Shown here: positions 1 through 8,935 of the stretch, one piece after another | Layout of the letters: each line of letters begins with the position of its first letter | Position numbering within the stretch: position 1 is the first letter of the stretch | Assembly (NCBI GenBank): GCA_016704535.1 | Contig: JADIZZ010000004.1 | Span: 186,001 to 250,000 of the forward strand | Length of the DNA stretch: 64,000 nt | From: Betaproteobacteria bacterium | GTDB lineage: Bacteria > Pseudomonadota > Gammaproteobacteria > Burkholderiales > Burkholderiaceae_C | Reading direction: 5' to 3' | Notes under the pieces: generated by a model | What the model was told of the DNA's origin: nothing | Database searches by the model: none | Seen by the model: only the letters and a program-made list of their open reading frames with translations | Made by a program: the position numbers and the translations under genes

Positions 1-1
1 G

Positions 2-529
2 TCCGCCGCCAACCATCTGCTGCAGGGCAAGCTGCAGGACGGGCTGGAGATGGGCATGCGCGTGCTGACCAATACGATGTTCGGCCTCGGCGGCCTGCTC
101 GACCCGGCCACCGAAGCCGGCCTCACGCGGCGCTCGGAAGACTTCGGCCAGACCCTGGGCACGTGGGGCCTGCCGCAGGGCCCCTACTTCGTGCTGCCCT
201 TCCTGGGCCCTTCGACCGTGCGCGATACCGCCGGCTTCGTTGTCGATCGCCAGGCCTCGCCATCGACCATCCCGGGGCCCGATACCGAGCGCTACGCCAT
301 CACCGCGCTGCAACTCATCAACACACGCACCAACCTGCTCTCAGCGGGCCGCTTGATCGACTCGGTGGCGCTCGACAAGTACAGTTTCGTCCGCGACGGC
401 TACCTGTCGCGCCGCCGCGATGCGCTCTACGACGGCGCGCCGCCGCTGGACCCCTTCGAGGACGAACCCGAAAGCGCGCCCGCACCCGGCACGCCGGCAC
501 CGAAACCCGCGGCGCCAGCCCCCAGGTGA
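2..529 (+). CDS. mlaA: MlaA (VacJ) outer-membrane lipoprotein, C-terminal part
   Basis: About 175 C-terminal residues of MlaA, the outer-membrane lipoprotein that removes mislocalised phospholipids from the outer leaflet and passes them to periplasmic MlaC. The frame is already open at the window edge, so the signal peptide and lipobox lie outside. Family-typical stretches GLGGLLDPATEAGL and GPYFVLPFLGPSTVRD are readable, followed by an acidic then Ala/Pro-rich tail. mlaC and mlaB follow on the same strand, the usual beta-proteobacterial order; the gap to mlaC is 68 bp. The identification is firm; only the N-terminus is missing. Confidence 0.9.
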   Translation, partial: SAANHLLQGKLQDGLEMGMRVLTNTMFGLGGLLDPATEAGLTRRSEDFGQTLGTWGLPQGPYFVLPFLGPSTVRDTAGFVVDRQASPSTIPGPDTERYAITALQLINTRTNLLSAGRLIDSVALDKYSFVRDGYLSRRRDALYDGAPPLDPFEDEPESAPAPGTPAPKPAAPAPR

Positions 530-597
530 ACCGCCGGCACTGCTGGCGCGTTATGTCTCGGTGGCCCCGAACCCGGGGCTGACATGAAAGGATCCCT

Positions 598-1218
598 GTG
601 CTCGATCGACTGCTGACTCCCCGCGCCCTGAGCGCTTCCGCGCTGGCCCTCGCCGTGCTGGCCGCTCCCGCGTGGGCAAGCACCACGCCCGACGCATTGG
701 TGCGCCAGATCTCGGTGGACGTGATCAACGCCGTGAAGGCCGACAAGGCCATCCAGGCCGGCGACCTGGGACGCATCTCGGCCCTGGTCGACACCAAGGT
801 CATGCCCAGCGTGAACTTCGAGGTCGCCACGCGCTCGGCCGTCGGTCCGCAATGGCGCACCGCCACGCCCGAGCAGCGCAGCAAGCTGCAGGTCGAGTTC
901 AAGACGCTGCTGCTGCGCCTGTACGCAGGCGCGCTGACCCAACTGAAGGACCAGACTGTCGAGGTGACCAAGATGCTGCCCGTGCAGGGCAGCAGCCAGG
1001 TCGTGGTGCAGACCGAGGTGCGCGGCAGCGGCGAGCCGATCAAGCTCGACTACCGGCTCGACAAGAACAGCGACGACTGGAAGATCATCGACGTCAACGT
1101 GGGTGGCATCTGGCTGGTGCAGAACTACCGTTCGCAGTTCGCCGGCGAGATCACCAAGGGCGGCATCGACGGCCTGATCAACACGCTGGTCGAACGCAAC
1201 AAGGCCGCGGCGAAGTGA
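598..1218 (+). CDS. mlaC: MlaC phospholipid-binding periplasmic protein
   Basis: A 206-residue protein of the MlaC/Ttg2D family, the soluble carrier that shuttles phospholipids between MlaA in the outer membrane and the MlaFEDB transporter in the inner membrane. The N-terminus is a signal peptide (hydrophobic stretch about 10-25 ending APAWA), followed by the family pattern of helices and the YAGALTQL and DYRLDKNSDDWKIIDVNVGG stretches. The GTG start is preceded by AAAGGA at proper spacing; an upstream ATG at 584 is in another frame. Its stop codon overlaps the GTG start proposed for mlaB, which suggests translational coupling. Confidence 0.92.
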   Translation: MLDRLLTPRALSASALALAVLAAPAWASTTPDALVRQISVDVINAVKADKAIQAGDLGRISALVDTKVMPSVNFEVATRSAVGPQWRTATPEQRSKLQVEFKTLLLRLYAGALTQLKDQTVEVTKMLPVQGSSQVVVQTEVRGSGEPIKLDYRLDKNSDDWKIIDVNVGGIWLVQNYRSQFAGEITKGGIDGLINTLVERNKAAAK

Positions 1219-1496
1219 ACGCGACGATGCAACTGCCGGCCGACGCAACACTGGAGCACGCGGCAGAACTGGCCGCCACGCTGCCGGCGGCGCTGGCGCA
1301 GGGCGAAGGCTTGTTCCGCGTCGATGCCTCGGCGCTGCAGGCCTACGACACTTCGACCATCGCGCTGCTGATGCAGGCGCGCCGCACCGCACAGGCGGCC
1401 GGACGTGGCTTCATGGTCACCGGCGCGCCGGCCCAGTTGACTCAGCTGGCCGCGCTCTACGGTGTCGAGGAATTGCTCTCGCTGTCGCCTTCCTGA
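1215..1496 (+). CDS. mlaB: MlaB-like STAS-domain protein
   Basis: A small STAS-domain protein of about 93 residues, the cytoplasmic subunit that stabilises and activates the MlaFE ABC transporter. The STAS pattern is visible as FRVDASALQAYDTSTIALLMQARR, with the conserved D-T-S-x-I element, then GFMVTGAPAQLTQLAALYGVEELL. The GTG at 1215 overlaps the mlaC stop; an ATG at 1227 is the alternative start. It closes the mla operon in the order mlaA-mlaC-mlaB. Its last 40 bp overlap tail-to-tail with the end of hexR on the other strand, so both 3' ends share sequence. Confidence 0.82.
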   Translation: MNATMQLPADATLEHAAELAATLPAALAQGEGLFRVDASALQAYDTSTIALLMQARRTAQAAGRGFMVTGAPAQLTQLAALYGVEELLSLSPS

Positions 1497-2386
1497 TCGA
1501 GTCCTCCAGGGCCGCGGTCCGGGGAGGCGTATCGCTTCAGGCGCAGGTTCTTCTTGATCTCCTGCAGCAGCGGCCGCAGCTGCGCCGAGCCCAGGCGCAA
1601 CGCCACGCCGGTGGTCAGGATGTCGACGATCAGCAGGTGCAGCAGCCGCGACACCATGGGACTGTAGCGATCGGCATCTTCCGGGTGGTCGGCCGACAGC
1701 AGGATGTGCTGCATGCCGTGCTGCGCCTCGCGCGCCAGCGGCGAGCCGCTGGCCGTGATGGCGATGATGGTGGCGCCCTTGCGCCGCGCGATCTCGGCCA
1801 CGTCGAGCAGGTCGCGGCTGCGCCCCGAGTTGCTGATGATCACGGCGCAGTCGCCGGGCTGCAGCATGGTGGCGCTCATCACCTGCATGTGGCCGTCGCT
1901 GACCGCGGCCGAGGTGACGCCCAGGCGGAAGAACTTGTGCTGCGCGTCCTGCGCCACGATGCCGGAATTGCCGACACCATAGAACTCGATGCGGTGGCCA
2001 CCGCGGCCGGCTCCGGCCAGTGCGGCAATGGCCCGTTCGATGCTCTGGCCGGCCGCCGCGTTGCGGTAGCGCAGCATCGCGGCCACCGCGTTGTCGATGA
2101 CCTTGACGACGATGTCGCCGGCCTTGTCGTCGTCGTCCACCGCACGGTGCACGAAGGGCACACCTTCGTTGACGCTGCCGGCCAGCTTGAGCTTGAAGTC
2201 GGCCAGCCCGTCGTAGCCGATGCTGCGGCAGAAACGCACCACCGTCGGTTTGCTGACATGCGAGCGGGCGGCCAGTTCGACCACGGGCAGCGTGGCGAAA
2301 CTGCGCGGGTCGGCCATCAGCAGCTTGGCCACGCGCTGCTCGGCCGGCGGCAGGGCGGGGATGGAGGCGCGGATGCGGTCGAGCAT
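1457..2386 (-). CDS. hexR: RpiR-family sugar catabolism regulator, HexR-like
   Basis: A transcription regulator of about 309 residues with an N-terminal HTH_6 domain (residues 1-75, including SHVSKPTVVRFCRSIGY) and a C-terminal SIS sugar-phosphate-binding domain (GVGNSGIVAQDAQHKF and VIISNSGRSRDLLD). HexR proteins sense 2-keto-3-deoxy-6-phosphogluconate and repress Entner-Doudoroff and zwf genes. It lies 31 bp downstream of zwf on the same strand, and a HexR-like palindrome sits before zwf, which supports this call over a generic RpiR protein. The ATG at 2386 begins the conserved MLDRIRASIPALPPAEQ; a longer upstream frame has no family similarity. Confidence 0.85.
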   Translation of the reverse strand: MLDRIRASIPALPPAEQRVAKLLMADPRSFATLPVVELAARSHVSKPTVVRFCRSIGYDGLADFKLKLAGSVNEGVPFVHRAVDDDDKAGDIVVKVIDNAVAAMLRYRNAAAGQSIERAIAALAGAGRGGHRIEFYGVGNSGIVAQDAQHKFFRLGVTSAAVSDGHMQVMSATMLQPGDCAVIISNSGRSRDLLDVAEIARRKGATIIAITASGSPLAREAQHGMQHILLSADHPEDADRYSPMVSRLLHLLIVDILTTGVALRLGSAQLRPLLQEIKKNLRLKRYASPDRGPGGLDQEGDSESNSSTP

Positions 2387-2417
2387 GGTCAGCGCTGCCG
2401 GCTTGCGGGCGGGGCTG

Positions 2418-3875
2418 TCATTGCTCCTCGGCCCAGGCGCAGCCGTCACGCGCCACCAGCGCGCTGGCCGCCGCGGGGCCCCAGCCACCGGCGGCGTAGG
2501 GGCGCGGACCGGTGGGGTCGGCGCCCCAGGCGTCCAGGATGGGCTCGACCCAGCGCCAAGCCTGTTCCTGCTCGTCGCTGCGCACGAAGAGGTTCAGGCG
2601 GCCGGCGATGGCGTCGAGCAGCAGGCGCTCGTAGCCGCCCACGCGTTCGCTCAGGAACGCCTTGTCGAAGTCGAGATCCAGCGACACCGGCGACAGCATC
2701 TCCTGCCCGTTGGGCGCCGCGCCGCCACCCTTGGCGGCCAGCAGGTGCAGTTCGAGCCCGTCTTCGGGCTGCAACTTGATGACCAGCTTGTTGGCGCTGC
2801 GCGTGCCCGGGAAGATGGGATGCGGCACCTCGCGGAAAGTCACCACGATGTGGGCGTCGCGCGCCGCCAGCCGCTTGCCGGTGCGCAGGTAGAAGGGCAC
2901 GCCGGCCCAGCGCCAGTTCTGCACCTCGGTGCGCAGCGCGACGAAGGTCTCGCAGGGGCTGCCGGCGGGCACCTTCACCTCGTCCAGGTAGCCCACCACC
3001 GGCTTGCCGTCCACCGTGCCGGCGCGGTACTGTCCACGCACCACGTCGCGCGCCACGCTCTCGGGCGTGAAAGGCTTCAACGAGCGCAGCACCTTGAGTT
3101 TCTCGTCGCGGATGGCGTCGGCGTCGCTGGTGGACGGTGGCTCCATGGCGATCATCGTCAGCAGCTGCAACGCGTGGTTCTGCACCATGTCGCGCAGCGC
3201 GCCGGTGGTGTTGTAGAAGTCGCCGCGCGTGCCCACGCCGATGCTCTCGGCGATGGTGATCTGGATGTTGGCAATGCTCTCGCGCCGCCACAGCGGCTCG
3301 AACAGCGCGTTACCGAAACGCAGCGCCATCAGGTTCTGCACTGCGGGCTTGCCCAGGTAGTGGTCGATGCGCAGCGCCTGCTCCTCGCGGAAACTGGCGC
3401 GCACCGCGCGGTTGATTTCCTGAGCGCTGGCCAGGTCGTGGCCCAGCGGCTTTTCCAGCACCAGGCGCACGTTGGCGCTGTTGATGCCGGCCGCGCCGAG
3501 CTGCTGGCACACCGGCACGAAGAGGTGCGGGCTGGTGGCCAGGAAGAGCACCACGGTGTCGGCGCCGCGATCGTCGAGCCACTGTTTCAGGCCGGCGTAG
3601 TGCTCGGGCTGCGCCAGGTCCATTCGTCGGTAGTGCAGCAGTTCGGCGAAGCGCGCGAAGGCCTCGTCGCTGGGCTGCTTGGACTCGTCGACGCCGGCGA
3701 ACTTCTCGCGGATGTAGGCGCGGTACTCGGCGTCGCTGCGCTCGTCGCGCGCCACCGCCAGGATGCGCCCGCCCGCCGGCAGCTTGCCATGGCGCCAGGC
3801 CTGGAACAGCGCGGGCATCAGCTTGCGCCAGGTGAGGTCGCCGGTACCGCCGAAGAGCACGAGGTCGAAGGACAT
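2418..3875 (-). CDS. zwf: Glucose-6-phosphate 1-dehydrogenase
   Basis: A 485-residue glucose-6-phosphate dehydrogenase, which oxidises glucose 6-phosphate to 6-phosphogluconolactone with NADP/NAD, feeding the Entner-Doudoroff and pentose phosphate routes. The dinucleotide-binding motif FGGTGDLTWRKL starts near residue 8, and the family signature RIDHYLGK, with the catalytic His and Lys, lies at about 169-176. Length is normal for the bacterial family. The ATG at 3875 begins MSFDLVLFGGTGDL; the upstream extension to 3962 is non-homologous and would run through the operator. hexR follows 31 bp downstream, so the two probably form an autoregulated operon. Confidence 0.95.
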   Translation of the reverse strand: MSFDLVLFGGTGDLTWRKLMPALFQAWRHGKLPAGGRILAVARDERSDAEYRAYIREKFAGVDESKQPSDEAFARFAELLHYRRMDLAQPEHYAGLKQWLDDRGADTVVLFLATSPHLFVPVCQQLGAAGINSANVRLVLEKPLGHDLASAQEINRAVRASFREEQALRIDHYLGKPAVQNLMALRFGNALFEPLWRRESIANIQITIAESIGVGTRGDFYNTTGALRDMVQNHALQLLTMIAMEPPSTSDADAIRDEKLKVLRSLKPFTPESVARDVVRGQYRAGTVDGKPVVGYLDEVKVPAGSPCETFVALRTEVQNWRWAGVPFYLRTGKRLAARDAHIVVTFREVPHPIFPGTRSANKLVIKLQPEDGLELHLLAAKGGGAAPNGQEMLSPVSLDLDFDKAFLSERVGGYERLLLDAIAGRLNLFVRSDEQEQAWRWVEPILDAWGADPTGPRPYAAGGWGPAAASALVARDGCAWAEEQ

Positions 3876-3902
3876 GGCGCGAGGCCGGGTGTGGGCCGGC
3901 GA

Positions 3903-3917
3903 TGTAATTTTGTTACA
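3903..3917. promoter_or_regulatory. Candidate HexR operator upstream of zwf
   Basis: TGTAATTTTGTTACA is a 15-bp inverted repeat (TGTAA, 5-nt spacer, TTACA) lying 27 bp before the zwf start codon. It resembles the TGTAAT-www-ATTACA operators reported for HexR in gamma-proteobacteria. The hexR-like gene is the next gene of the same transcription unit, which suggests autoregulation. AT-rich sequence of this kind stands out in very GC-rich surroundings. Confidence 0.65.
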
Positions 3918-3997
3918 TGAACGATGATGCCGGAGTTTCAGACCCCGGTCAACGCGCTGCATGCAGGCGCCGTGCCGGCCGCACGACCGCCGGCGCC

Positions 3998-5155
3998 TCA
4001 GCGGTGCGCGGTGACCAGCGCCATTTCCATGTCGGCGATGAGATCGTCGACATGCTCGATGCCGACCGACAGGCGCAGCAGGTCAGGCGGCGCCGGCGTG
4101 CCTGCGCCTTCGACACTGGCGCGGTGCTCGATCAGGCTCTCGGTGCCGCCCAGCGAGGTGGCGCGCTTCCACAACTTCGTGTGCGCGGCGACGGCGATCG
4201 CGGCCGCTTCGCCACCTTGTGAATTCCCTTTCACGCGGATCGACAACATGCCGCCAAAGCCCCCTTGCATCTGGCGCTTCGCGATCTCGTGCCCGTGGCA
4301 TTGCGGCAAGCCGGGGTAGAGCACCTCGGCCACCAACGGATGGTCATCGAAGTGCTCGGCAAAGTGCTGCGCCGACGCACAAGCCGCGCGTACGCGCAGG
4401 TGCAGCGTGCGCATGCCACGCAGCAACAGCCACGCTTCGAAAGAGCCCAGCGTGCCGCCGATCTGTGCGCGCACCTTGCGCACGCGCTGCCAGTGGGCGT
4501 TGTCGGTGGCGGTGCTCAGTACGCCAGCGATGAGGTCGCTGTGGCCGTTGAGGTACTTGGTGGCAGCGTGCATCACGATGTCGGCGCCCAGCGCCAGCGG
4601 CTGCGTCAGCACAGGCGTAGGCACGGTCGAATCGACCGCCAGCAACGCGCCGGCAGCATGCGCCAGCTGCGCAGTGGCTGCGATGTCGGTCACTGTCCAC
4701 AAAGGGTTGGCGGGCGTTTCTACCCAAACCAGCTTCGTCTTGCCTGGGCGCAGCGCGGCCTGTACCGCCGCCGGGCTGGTCATGTCGATGAGCTCGACGT
4801 CCAGTCCCCAGGGCACGGCGAACGTGAGCAGCCAGTTGCGCAGGCTCCAGTACATCACCTTGGGCACCAGCACGTGATCGCCCGGGCCGAGCGCCTGGAA
4901 CACCGCCGTGGCCGCGGCCATGCCGCTGGCGAAGAGCAGCGTCTGGTGGCCGCCCTCCAGCGCGTTGATGACCGCCTCGGCCTGGTCGAAGGCCGGGTTC
5001 TGGTCGCGCGCATAGACGCGGCCGGTGCGGTACTGGTTGTCGGCGTCACGCAGGAAGGTGCTGCTGACGTGGATGGGCGGCGTGATCGCGCGCGTGGTCT
5101 CGTCGACCCAGCCCAGGGCCTGTGCGGCGATGCTCTCGGGGGACCAGTCCTTCAT
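3998..5155 (-). CDS. Cys/Met-metabolism PLP enzyme (cystathionine beta-lyase / gamma-synthase type)
   Basis: A 385-residue trans-sulfuration enzyme of the Cys_Met_Meta_PP family, cytoplasmic and PLP-dependent. Visible motifs are the substrate/PLP region YRTGRVYARDQNPAFDQAEAVINALEGG, the FASGMAA phosphate-binding loop, and VMHAATKYLNGHSD, whose Lys (about residue 200) forms the Schiff base. The C-terminal domain reads SLGGTESLIEHRASV and LRLSVGIEHVDDLIADM, as in cystathionine beta-lyases and gamma-synthases. These subfamilies cannot be separated by eye. The ATG at 5155 is used; the 10-residue upstream extension is not conserved. It is monocistronic, and no methionine genes are adjacent. Confidence 0.85.
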   Translation of the reverse strand: MKDWSPESIAAQALGWVDETTRAITPPIHVSSTFLRDADNQYRTGRVYARDQNPAFDQAEAVINALEGGHQTLLFASGMAAATAVFQALGPGDHVLVPKVMYWSLRNWLLTFAVPWGLDVELIDMTSPAAVQAALRPGKTKLVWVETPANPLWTVTDIAATAQLAHAAGALLAVDSTVPTPVLTQPLALGADIVMHAATKYLNGHSDLIAGVLSTATDNAHWQRVRKVRAQIGGTLGSFEAWLLLRGMRTLHLRVRAACASAQHFAEHFDDHPLVAEVLYPGLPQCHGHEIAKRQMQGGFGGMLSIRVKGNSQGGEAAAIAVAAHTKLWKRATSLGGTESLIEHRASVEGAGTPAPPDLLRLSVGIEHVDDLIADMEMALVTAHR

Positions 5156-5209
5156 GTCGACTCTCTGGGCTGGGCAATGGCCCATGCTATCCCGCAGCAG
5201 GGGCCGCGC

Positions 5210-6388
5210 TCAGCGTTGGAACGCGCCCGGCGTCCAGGCCCCAATGCCAGCCGGCAGCTTGCGGGTGCCCACCGGCCACTCGAACTCGGCCGTGGGCCGC
5301 AGGTCCTGACCGCCGACTTGCGACGGGTCGACCCCGGCACCGCGCCAGGTCGAGCCCGGCGGCAGTTCGAAGCCGTAGGTCCAGATGTCTTGCAGCATGC
5401 CACGCGTGGCATAGCGGTTGCCGGCGAATTCACCCGAGGTGCCCGGCGAAAACAGGCCCGGGCCGACGAGCAAGTTGTTCACCGCAAAGACCTTCGTGTC
5501 GGGGCCCACGCGGTCGTCCAGTACACGCATGAACCACGCCGGCAGCAGGCCGTAGTGGATGAAGGTGTTGTGCGCCACGCGCAGTTCGTTCCTGTCCCAC
5601 ACGCGACCCTCGGTGCCGTAGACCAGCAGCACCGGGTTCTGGTTGTCCGCGCCCTGGCCGATGACGTTGCCCAGCACCGTGGCCAGGCCGCCGGCGGCGA
5701 GTTCGATCTCGTACGACGCCCCACCACGCACGCTGTCGTGGATGAAGTTGTAGGTGATGAGCGCCTCGCGCGCCCGGCTGCGGATGAGATGGCCCTCGAA
5801 ACCCTGCTGGAAGCGGCTGCCGGTGATGACGAGCTTGCCGATACGGCCCACGTTCAGCAGGTGGTGCAGCCCACCCACCACCTTGGGCGCCTGGCCGAAG
5901 ACGCAGTTCTCGATCAGCAGTTCGGCCTTGTCGTCGTTGGTGGCCAGCACGCCGTGTTCGTTGTCGAAGAACTGCGTCTTGCGCAACGTCAGCCGGCCGC
6001 CTTCGTGGCGCACGCCGGCACCGCCGCCGTCGCTGGCGCGGGCACCGCGGAATTCCAGGCCCTCGATGAGCACATCGCCGCCGCGCACCGTCCACAGCGC
6101 CTTTTGCTCACCCGGCTTGCCGCCGCCCTGCACCACCACCTTGCCCTCGGCGCGCAGGGTCAGACGCCGTTGGTCCAGCAGCAGCGCGCCGCGGTATTCG
6201 CCCGGCAACAGCTCGACGGTGTCGCCGTCGGCGGCGCGCGCCACGGCATCGGCCAGGGCCATCGGCGCACCGCTGGGGCCGGCGACCCACGACGCCGCGT
6301 GCGCCACGCCAGCCAGGCACAGCAGCAGCCCCAGGGCCCAGCCCCGCCTGCCGATCCCACCCGCGCTGACTTCAGTCCGCTGCCCCAT
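5210..6388 (-). CDS. Secreted right-handed parallel beta-helix protein
   Basis: A 392-residue exported protein. A signal peptide (twin Arg, then a hydrophobic stretch ending GVAHA at about residue 31) precedes repeated short strands of the pectate-lyase-like type: LTLRAEGKVVVQGGG, VLIEGLEFRGARASDG, LTLRKTQFFDNEHGVLATNDD, LLIENCVFG, LVITGSRFQ, ITYNFIHDS, LRVAHNTFIHYG. Such right-handed beta-helices occur in polysaccharide lyases, but no lyase catalytic triad is obvious, so no activity is assigned. It stands alone, with gspB downstream of its promoter side; secretion by the type II system is conceivable but unproven. Confidence 0.6.
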   Translation of the reverse strand: MGQRTEVSAGGIGRRGWALGLLLCLAGVAHAASWVAGPSGAPMALADAVARAADGDTVELLPGEYRGALLLDQRRLTLRAEGKVVVQGGGKPGEQKALWTVRGGDVLIEGLEFRGARASDGGGAGVRHEGGRLTLRKTQFFDNEHGVLATNDDKAELLIENCVFGQAPKVVGGLHHLLNVGRIGKLVITGSRFQQGFEGHLIRSRAREALITYNFIHDSVRGGASYEIELAAGGLATVLGNVIGQGADNQNPVLLVYGTEGRVWDRNELRVAHNTFIHYGLLPAWFMRVLDDRVGPDTKVFAVNNLLVGPGLFSPGTSGEFAGNRYATRGMLQDIWTYGFELPPGSTWRGAGVDPSQVGGQDLRPTAEFEWPVGTRKLPAGIGAWTPGAFQR

Positions 6389-6485
6389 GCCACTGCATCA
6401 AGTCGTTACGACAGCGCCGAGTATGGCGCGAAGTGCGGCCCTCGCCAGCACCGCCAGTGCCCTCGAGCCGCGGGGGCGGAGCCGT

Positions 6486-7151
6486 TCAAAGTGGCACTTC
6501 CAGCCGCATTTCACGCCAGCGCAGCAGCACGACCCGGGGTTCGATACGCTCGACAACGACACCGGGCGCCGCCGCCTCCCCTTCACGCACGACCTGGCCG
6601 TTGACGATGACGAAGCGGCTGAGCGCGTTGTCGGACCATATCGAGCCGCCCATCGCCAACGGCGGCAACTCACGCCGCTGCGCAGGCGTCAGCGCGGCCA
6701 GCGGCGTGGGCGTCGGCGTGGTGGTGGCTTGCGCCACCGAGGCGGCCGGACGAACCGCCGGCACTGCCACTGCCGAGGGTGCAACCGGCGCTGACAGTGG
6801 TGCCGGCGGCGCCGAAACCACCGTGGGCATCGGCGAAGGCGCTGGAGCAGGCGCAGGCGCAGCCGCGGGCTCTTGACGGGACTCGGGCATGGGGATGGGC
6901 GCAGGCGCAGGCGCAGGCGCGCGCACGGCCACGTCCACGGGCGCTGTAGGCGACGTCGCACGCCACCACCACAGCAGCGCGAGCGCCGGAACCAGCAGCA
7001 CGACCACCCAGCCGGCGGCACGGCGCCAGCCCTGCCCAGGGGGACCGGTGGGCACGGCGGCCACGGCGGCGGGCCGGGCGTCGAGCCCGGGCACCTGGCC
7101 ACGTTCACGCTCGGCTTGCGAGCGGCGCAGTGCGTCGAGGATGTAGGACAT
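6486..7151 (-). CDS. gspB: GspB-like general secretion pathway protein
   Basis: A 221-residue protein with the diagnostic N-terminus MSYILDALRRSQAERERG of the GspB/ExeB/PulB family, a single transmembrane segment at about residues 45-65 (AAGWVVVLLVPALALLWWW), a long Ala/Pro-rich periplasmic linker and a C-terminal GspB domain (LPPLAMGGSIWSDNALSRFVIVNGQVVREGE). With GspA it helps place the type II secretin GspD through peptidoglycan. It starts 6 bp after gspA on the same strand. No other type II secretion genes are in the window. Confidence 0.82.
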   Translation of the reverse strand: MSYILDALRRSQAERERGQVPGLDARPAAVAAVPTGPPGQGWRRAAGWVVVLLVPALALLWWWRATSPTAPVDVAVRAPAPAPAPIPMPESRQEPAAAPAPAPAPSPMPTVVSAPPAPLSAPVAPSAVAVPAVRPAASVAQATTTPTPTPLAALTPAQRRELPPLAMGGSIWSDNALSRFVIVNGQVVREGEAAAPGVVVERIEPRVVLLRWREMRLEVPL

Positions 7152-7157
7152 GTTGGT

Positions 7158-8894
7158 TCACCGATCCCCGGCAAGTCGGGGCTCGTCGATGCCGGCGAGA
7201 CGGTTCAATCGCATCACGGTCAACGGGCCGGCGCGGCCGTCGGGCGGCAGGCCCTGGGCCAACTGGAAGGCCCAGACACGCTCGGCCAGCGGTTGCCCGG
7301 GGCCGAAGCCAGCCGCAGTGAGACCGCTCTCCAGCCAGGCGCGTGCCGCAGGGTCGCTTGCGCCCACTTCACCTTCGCGCCAGCCCGGCGGCAGGCGCCA
7401 GAAGGTGGCGAACTCGCCTCGCCACAGGCCAGCCAGCGCGGGCAGCGGCAGTTCGAAGCGTTCGGCGCCCACTTGCAGCGTGGCCTGTCGATCGTCCAGC
7501 GCAACAAGCAGCGCGTGCTTGATCCGGCCATCGGCGCTGCGCAGCATCAACACGACGGGCCGCTCCAACTGCCGCACCAGCCCCAGGCCGCCGCCCGCAC
7601 TGCGGAAGCAGGCCAGCCGCGCCTGCAGGGCGGCGGTGCAGGCGTCGCCTTCACCGATGGCGACGTTCCAGCGCAAGGCCAATTCACGCCAAGCAGTGGC
7701 GATGTCGGCGTGAGAGGCGACCATCAGCGCGGCCGGGTCGACCGGGGGGGCGGCACGTGGCGGCGCAGGCAGCACTGCAGGCGAAGCGGTAGCGGCAGCG
7801 ACGTCCGCGGCCGCCGGCGCGCCCGACGAAGACGTGGCCGCTGCGATGGCAGACGAAGGGCTGGCCGCCGGCACGCCGGACGCAGGCCGGGCCGACGGCA
7901 CGCCGGACGGAGCGCCGGCCGACGGCATCACCACGCCCCCGGGCGCCACCACCGCGCCGCCGTCTGTCTGCTGCACCGACGGCCTCAGCAGCGCCCACAG
8001 CAGCCCGGCACCGAGCAGCGCCACCAGCACCAGCAGACCGGGCACCAGCGCTGCGCGCAGGCCGGCGGGCAGCGCCGCAGGCGTGCGGCCGAAGACTTCG
8101 CGCGCCGCCTGCTCGACCGTGCGCTTCTCGGCACGCGGCTGGCCTTGCGCGTAAGCGCCCAGCAATGCACGGTCGGCCAACAGGTTGATGCGACGCGGCA
8201 CACCACCGGCCAAGGCATGGATGCGCGCCAGCGCCGCGGCGCTGAAGGGCAGCGGCGCCGAAGGGCCCGCCACCGCCAGCCGGTGCTGTATGTACTGCTG
8301 CGTCTCGCCGAAGCTCAAAGCGCCCAGGTGGTAGCGCGCCGTGATGCGCTGCGCCAGTTGCTCGAGTTCGGGCCGCGCCACCATATCGCGCAATTCGGGC
8401 TGGCCGATGAGCACGATCTGCAGAAGCTTGCGTTCGGCCGTCTCCAGGTTGGTCAACAGGCGCAGCTGTTCCAGCACGTCGGGGCTGAGCGCCTGCGCCT
8501 CGTCGATCACCAGCACCGCCTGGCGACCTGCGGCATGGCCGGCAAGCAGGAAGATGTTCAGCGCGTCGACGTGGGCCTTGACGCTGTCGCTCTGCGCCGG
8601 GAGCGGAATGCGGAACTCGGCGCATACCGTCTGCAGAAGTTCGGCGACGCTGAGCTTGGGGTTGAAGATGTAGGCCACGCGGCAGTTCGCGGGCACCTGT
8701 TCGAGGAAGCAGCGGAAGACGGTCGTCTTGCCGGCGCCGATCTCGCCCGTCAACAGCACGAAACCGCCTCCTCCGCCGAGCCCGTAGAGCAGGTGCGCCA
8801 GCGCCTCGCGGTGCTGTTCACTCATGAACAGGAAGTGCGGGTCGGGCGCTATGGAGAAGGGCTCTTGGCTGAGCCCGAAGAAGGGTGCGTACAC
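7158..8894 (-). CDS. gspA: GspA/ExeA-like AAA ATPase with peptidoglycan-binding domain
   Basis: A 578-residue ATPase of the ExeA/GspA family. The GTG start at 8894 begins YAPFFGLSQEPFSIAPDP, the family's N-terminus. Walker A is TGEIGAGKTT (about 49-58) and Walker B is VLVIDEAQ. A transmembrane segment in the middle (ALVPGLLVLVALLGAGLLWALL) precedes an Ala/Pro/Ser linker, and the C-terminus carries a C39-like region and a peptidoglycan-binding helix set (FGPGQPLAERVWAFQLAQGLPPDGRAGPLTVMRL). GspA hydrolyses ATP to drive secretin assembly with GspB. A longer frame up to 9455 is not homologous and overlaps ureD. Confidence 0.85.
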   Translation of the reverse strand: MYAPFFGLSQEPFSIAPDPHFLFMSEQHREALAHLLYGLGGGGGFVLLTGEIGAGKTTVFRCFLEQVPANCRVAYIFNPKLSVAELLQTVCAEFRIPLPAQSDSVKAHVDALNIFLLAGHAAGRQAVLVIDEAQALSPDVLEQLRLLTNLETAERKLLQIVLIGQPELRDMVARPELEQLAQRITARYHLGALSFGETQQYIQHRLAVAGPSAPLPFSAAALARIHALAGGVPRRINLLADRALLGAYAQGQPRAEKRTVEQAAREVFGRTPAALPAGLRAALVPGLLVLVALLGAGLLWALLRPSVQQTDGGAVVAPGGVVMPSAGAPSGVPSARPASGVPAASPSSAIAAATSSSGAPAAADVAAATASPAVLPAPPRAAPPVDPAALMVASHADIATAWRELALRWNVAIGEGDACTAALQARLACFRSAGGGLGLVRQLERPVVLMLRSADGRIKHALLVALDDRQATLQVGAERFELPLPALAGLWRGEFATFWRLPPGWREGEVGASDPAARAWLESGLTAAGFGPGQPLAERVWAFQLAQGLPPDGRAGPLTVMRLNRLAGIDEPRLAGDR

Positions 8895-8935
8895 GGCGGT
8901 GAGGATAGCCGGCGTCGGCGTCGGGCCCGGAAGGT

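Noticed and set aside
2220..3920. A 566-codon plus-strand open frame across zwf
   Set aside because: Antisense of zwf with low-complexity composition; zwf and hexR have full domain support.
4265..6604. A 779-codon plus-strand open frame
   Set aside because: It is antisense to the PLP enzyme and the beta-helix gene, is very rich in His/Arg/Gln and resembles no family: a typical shadow frame of GC-rich DNA.
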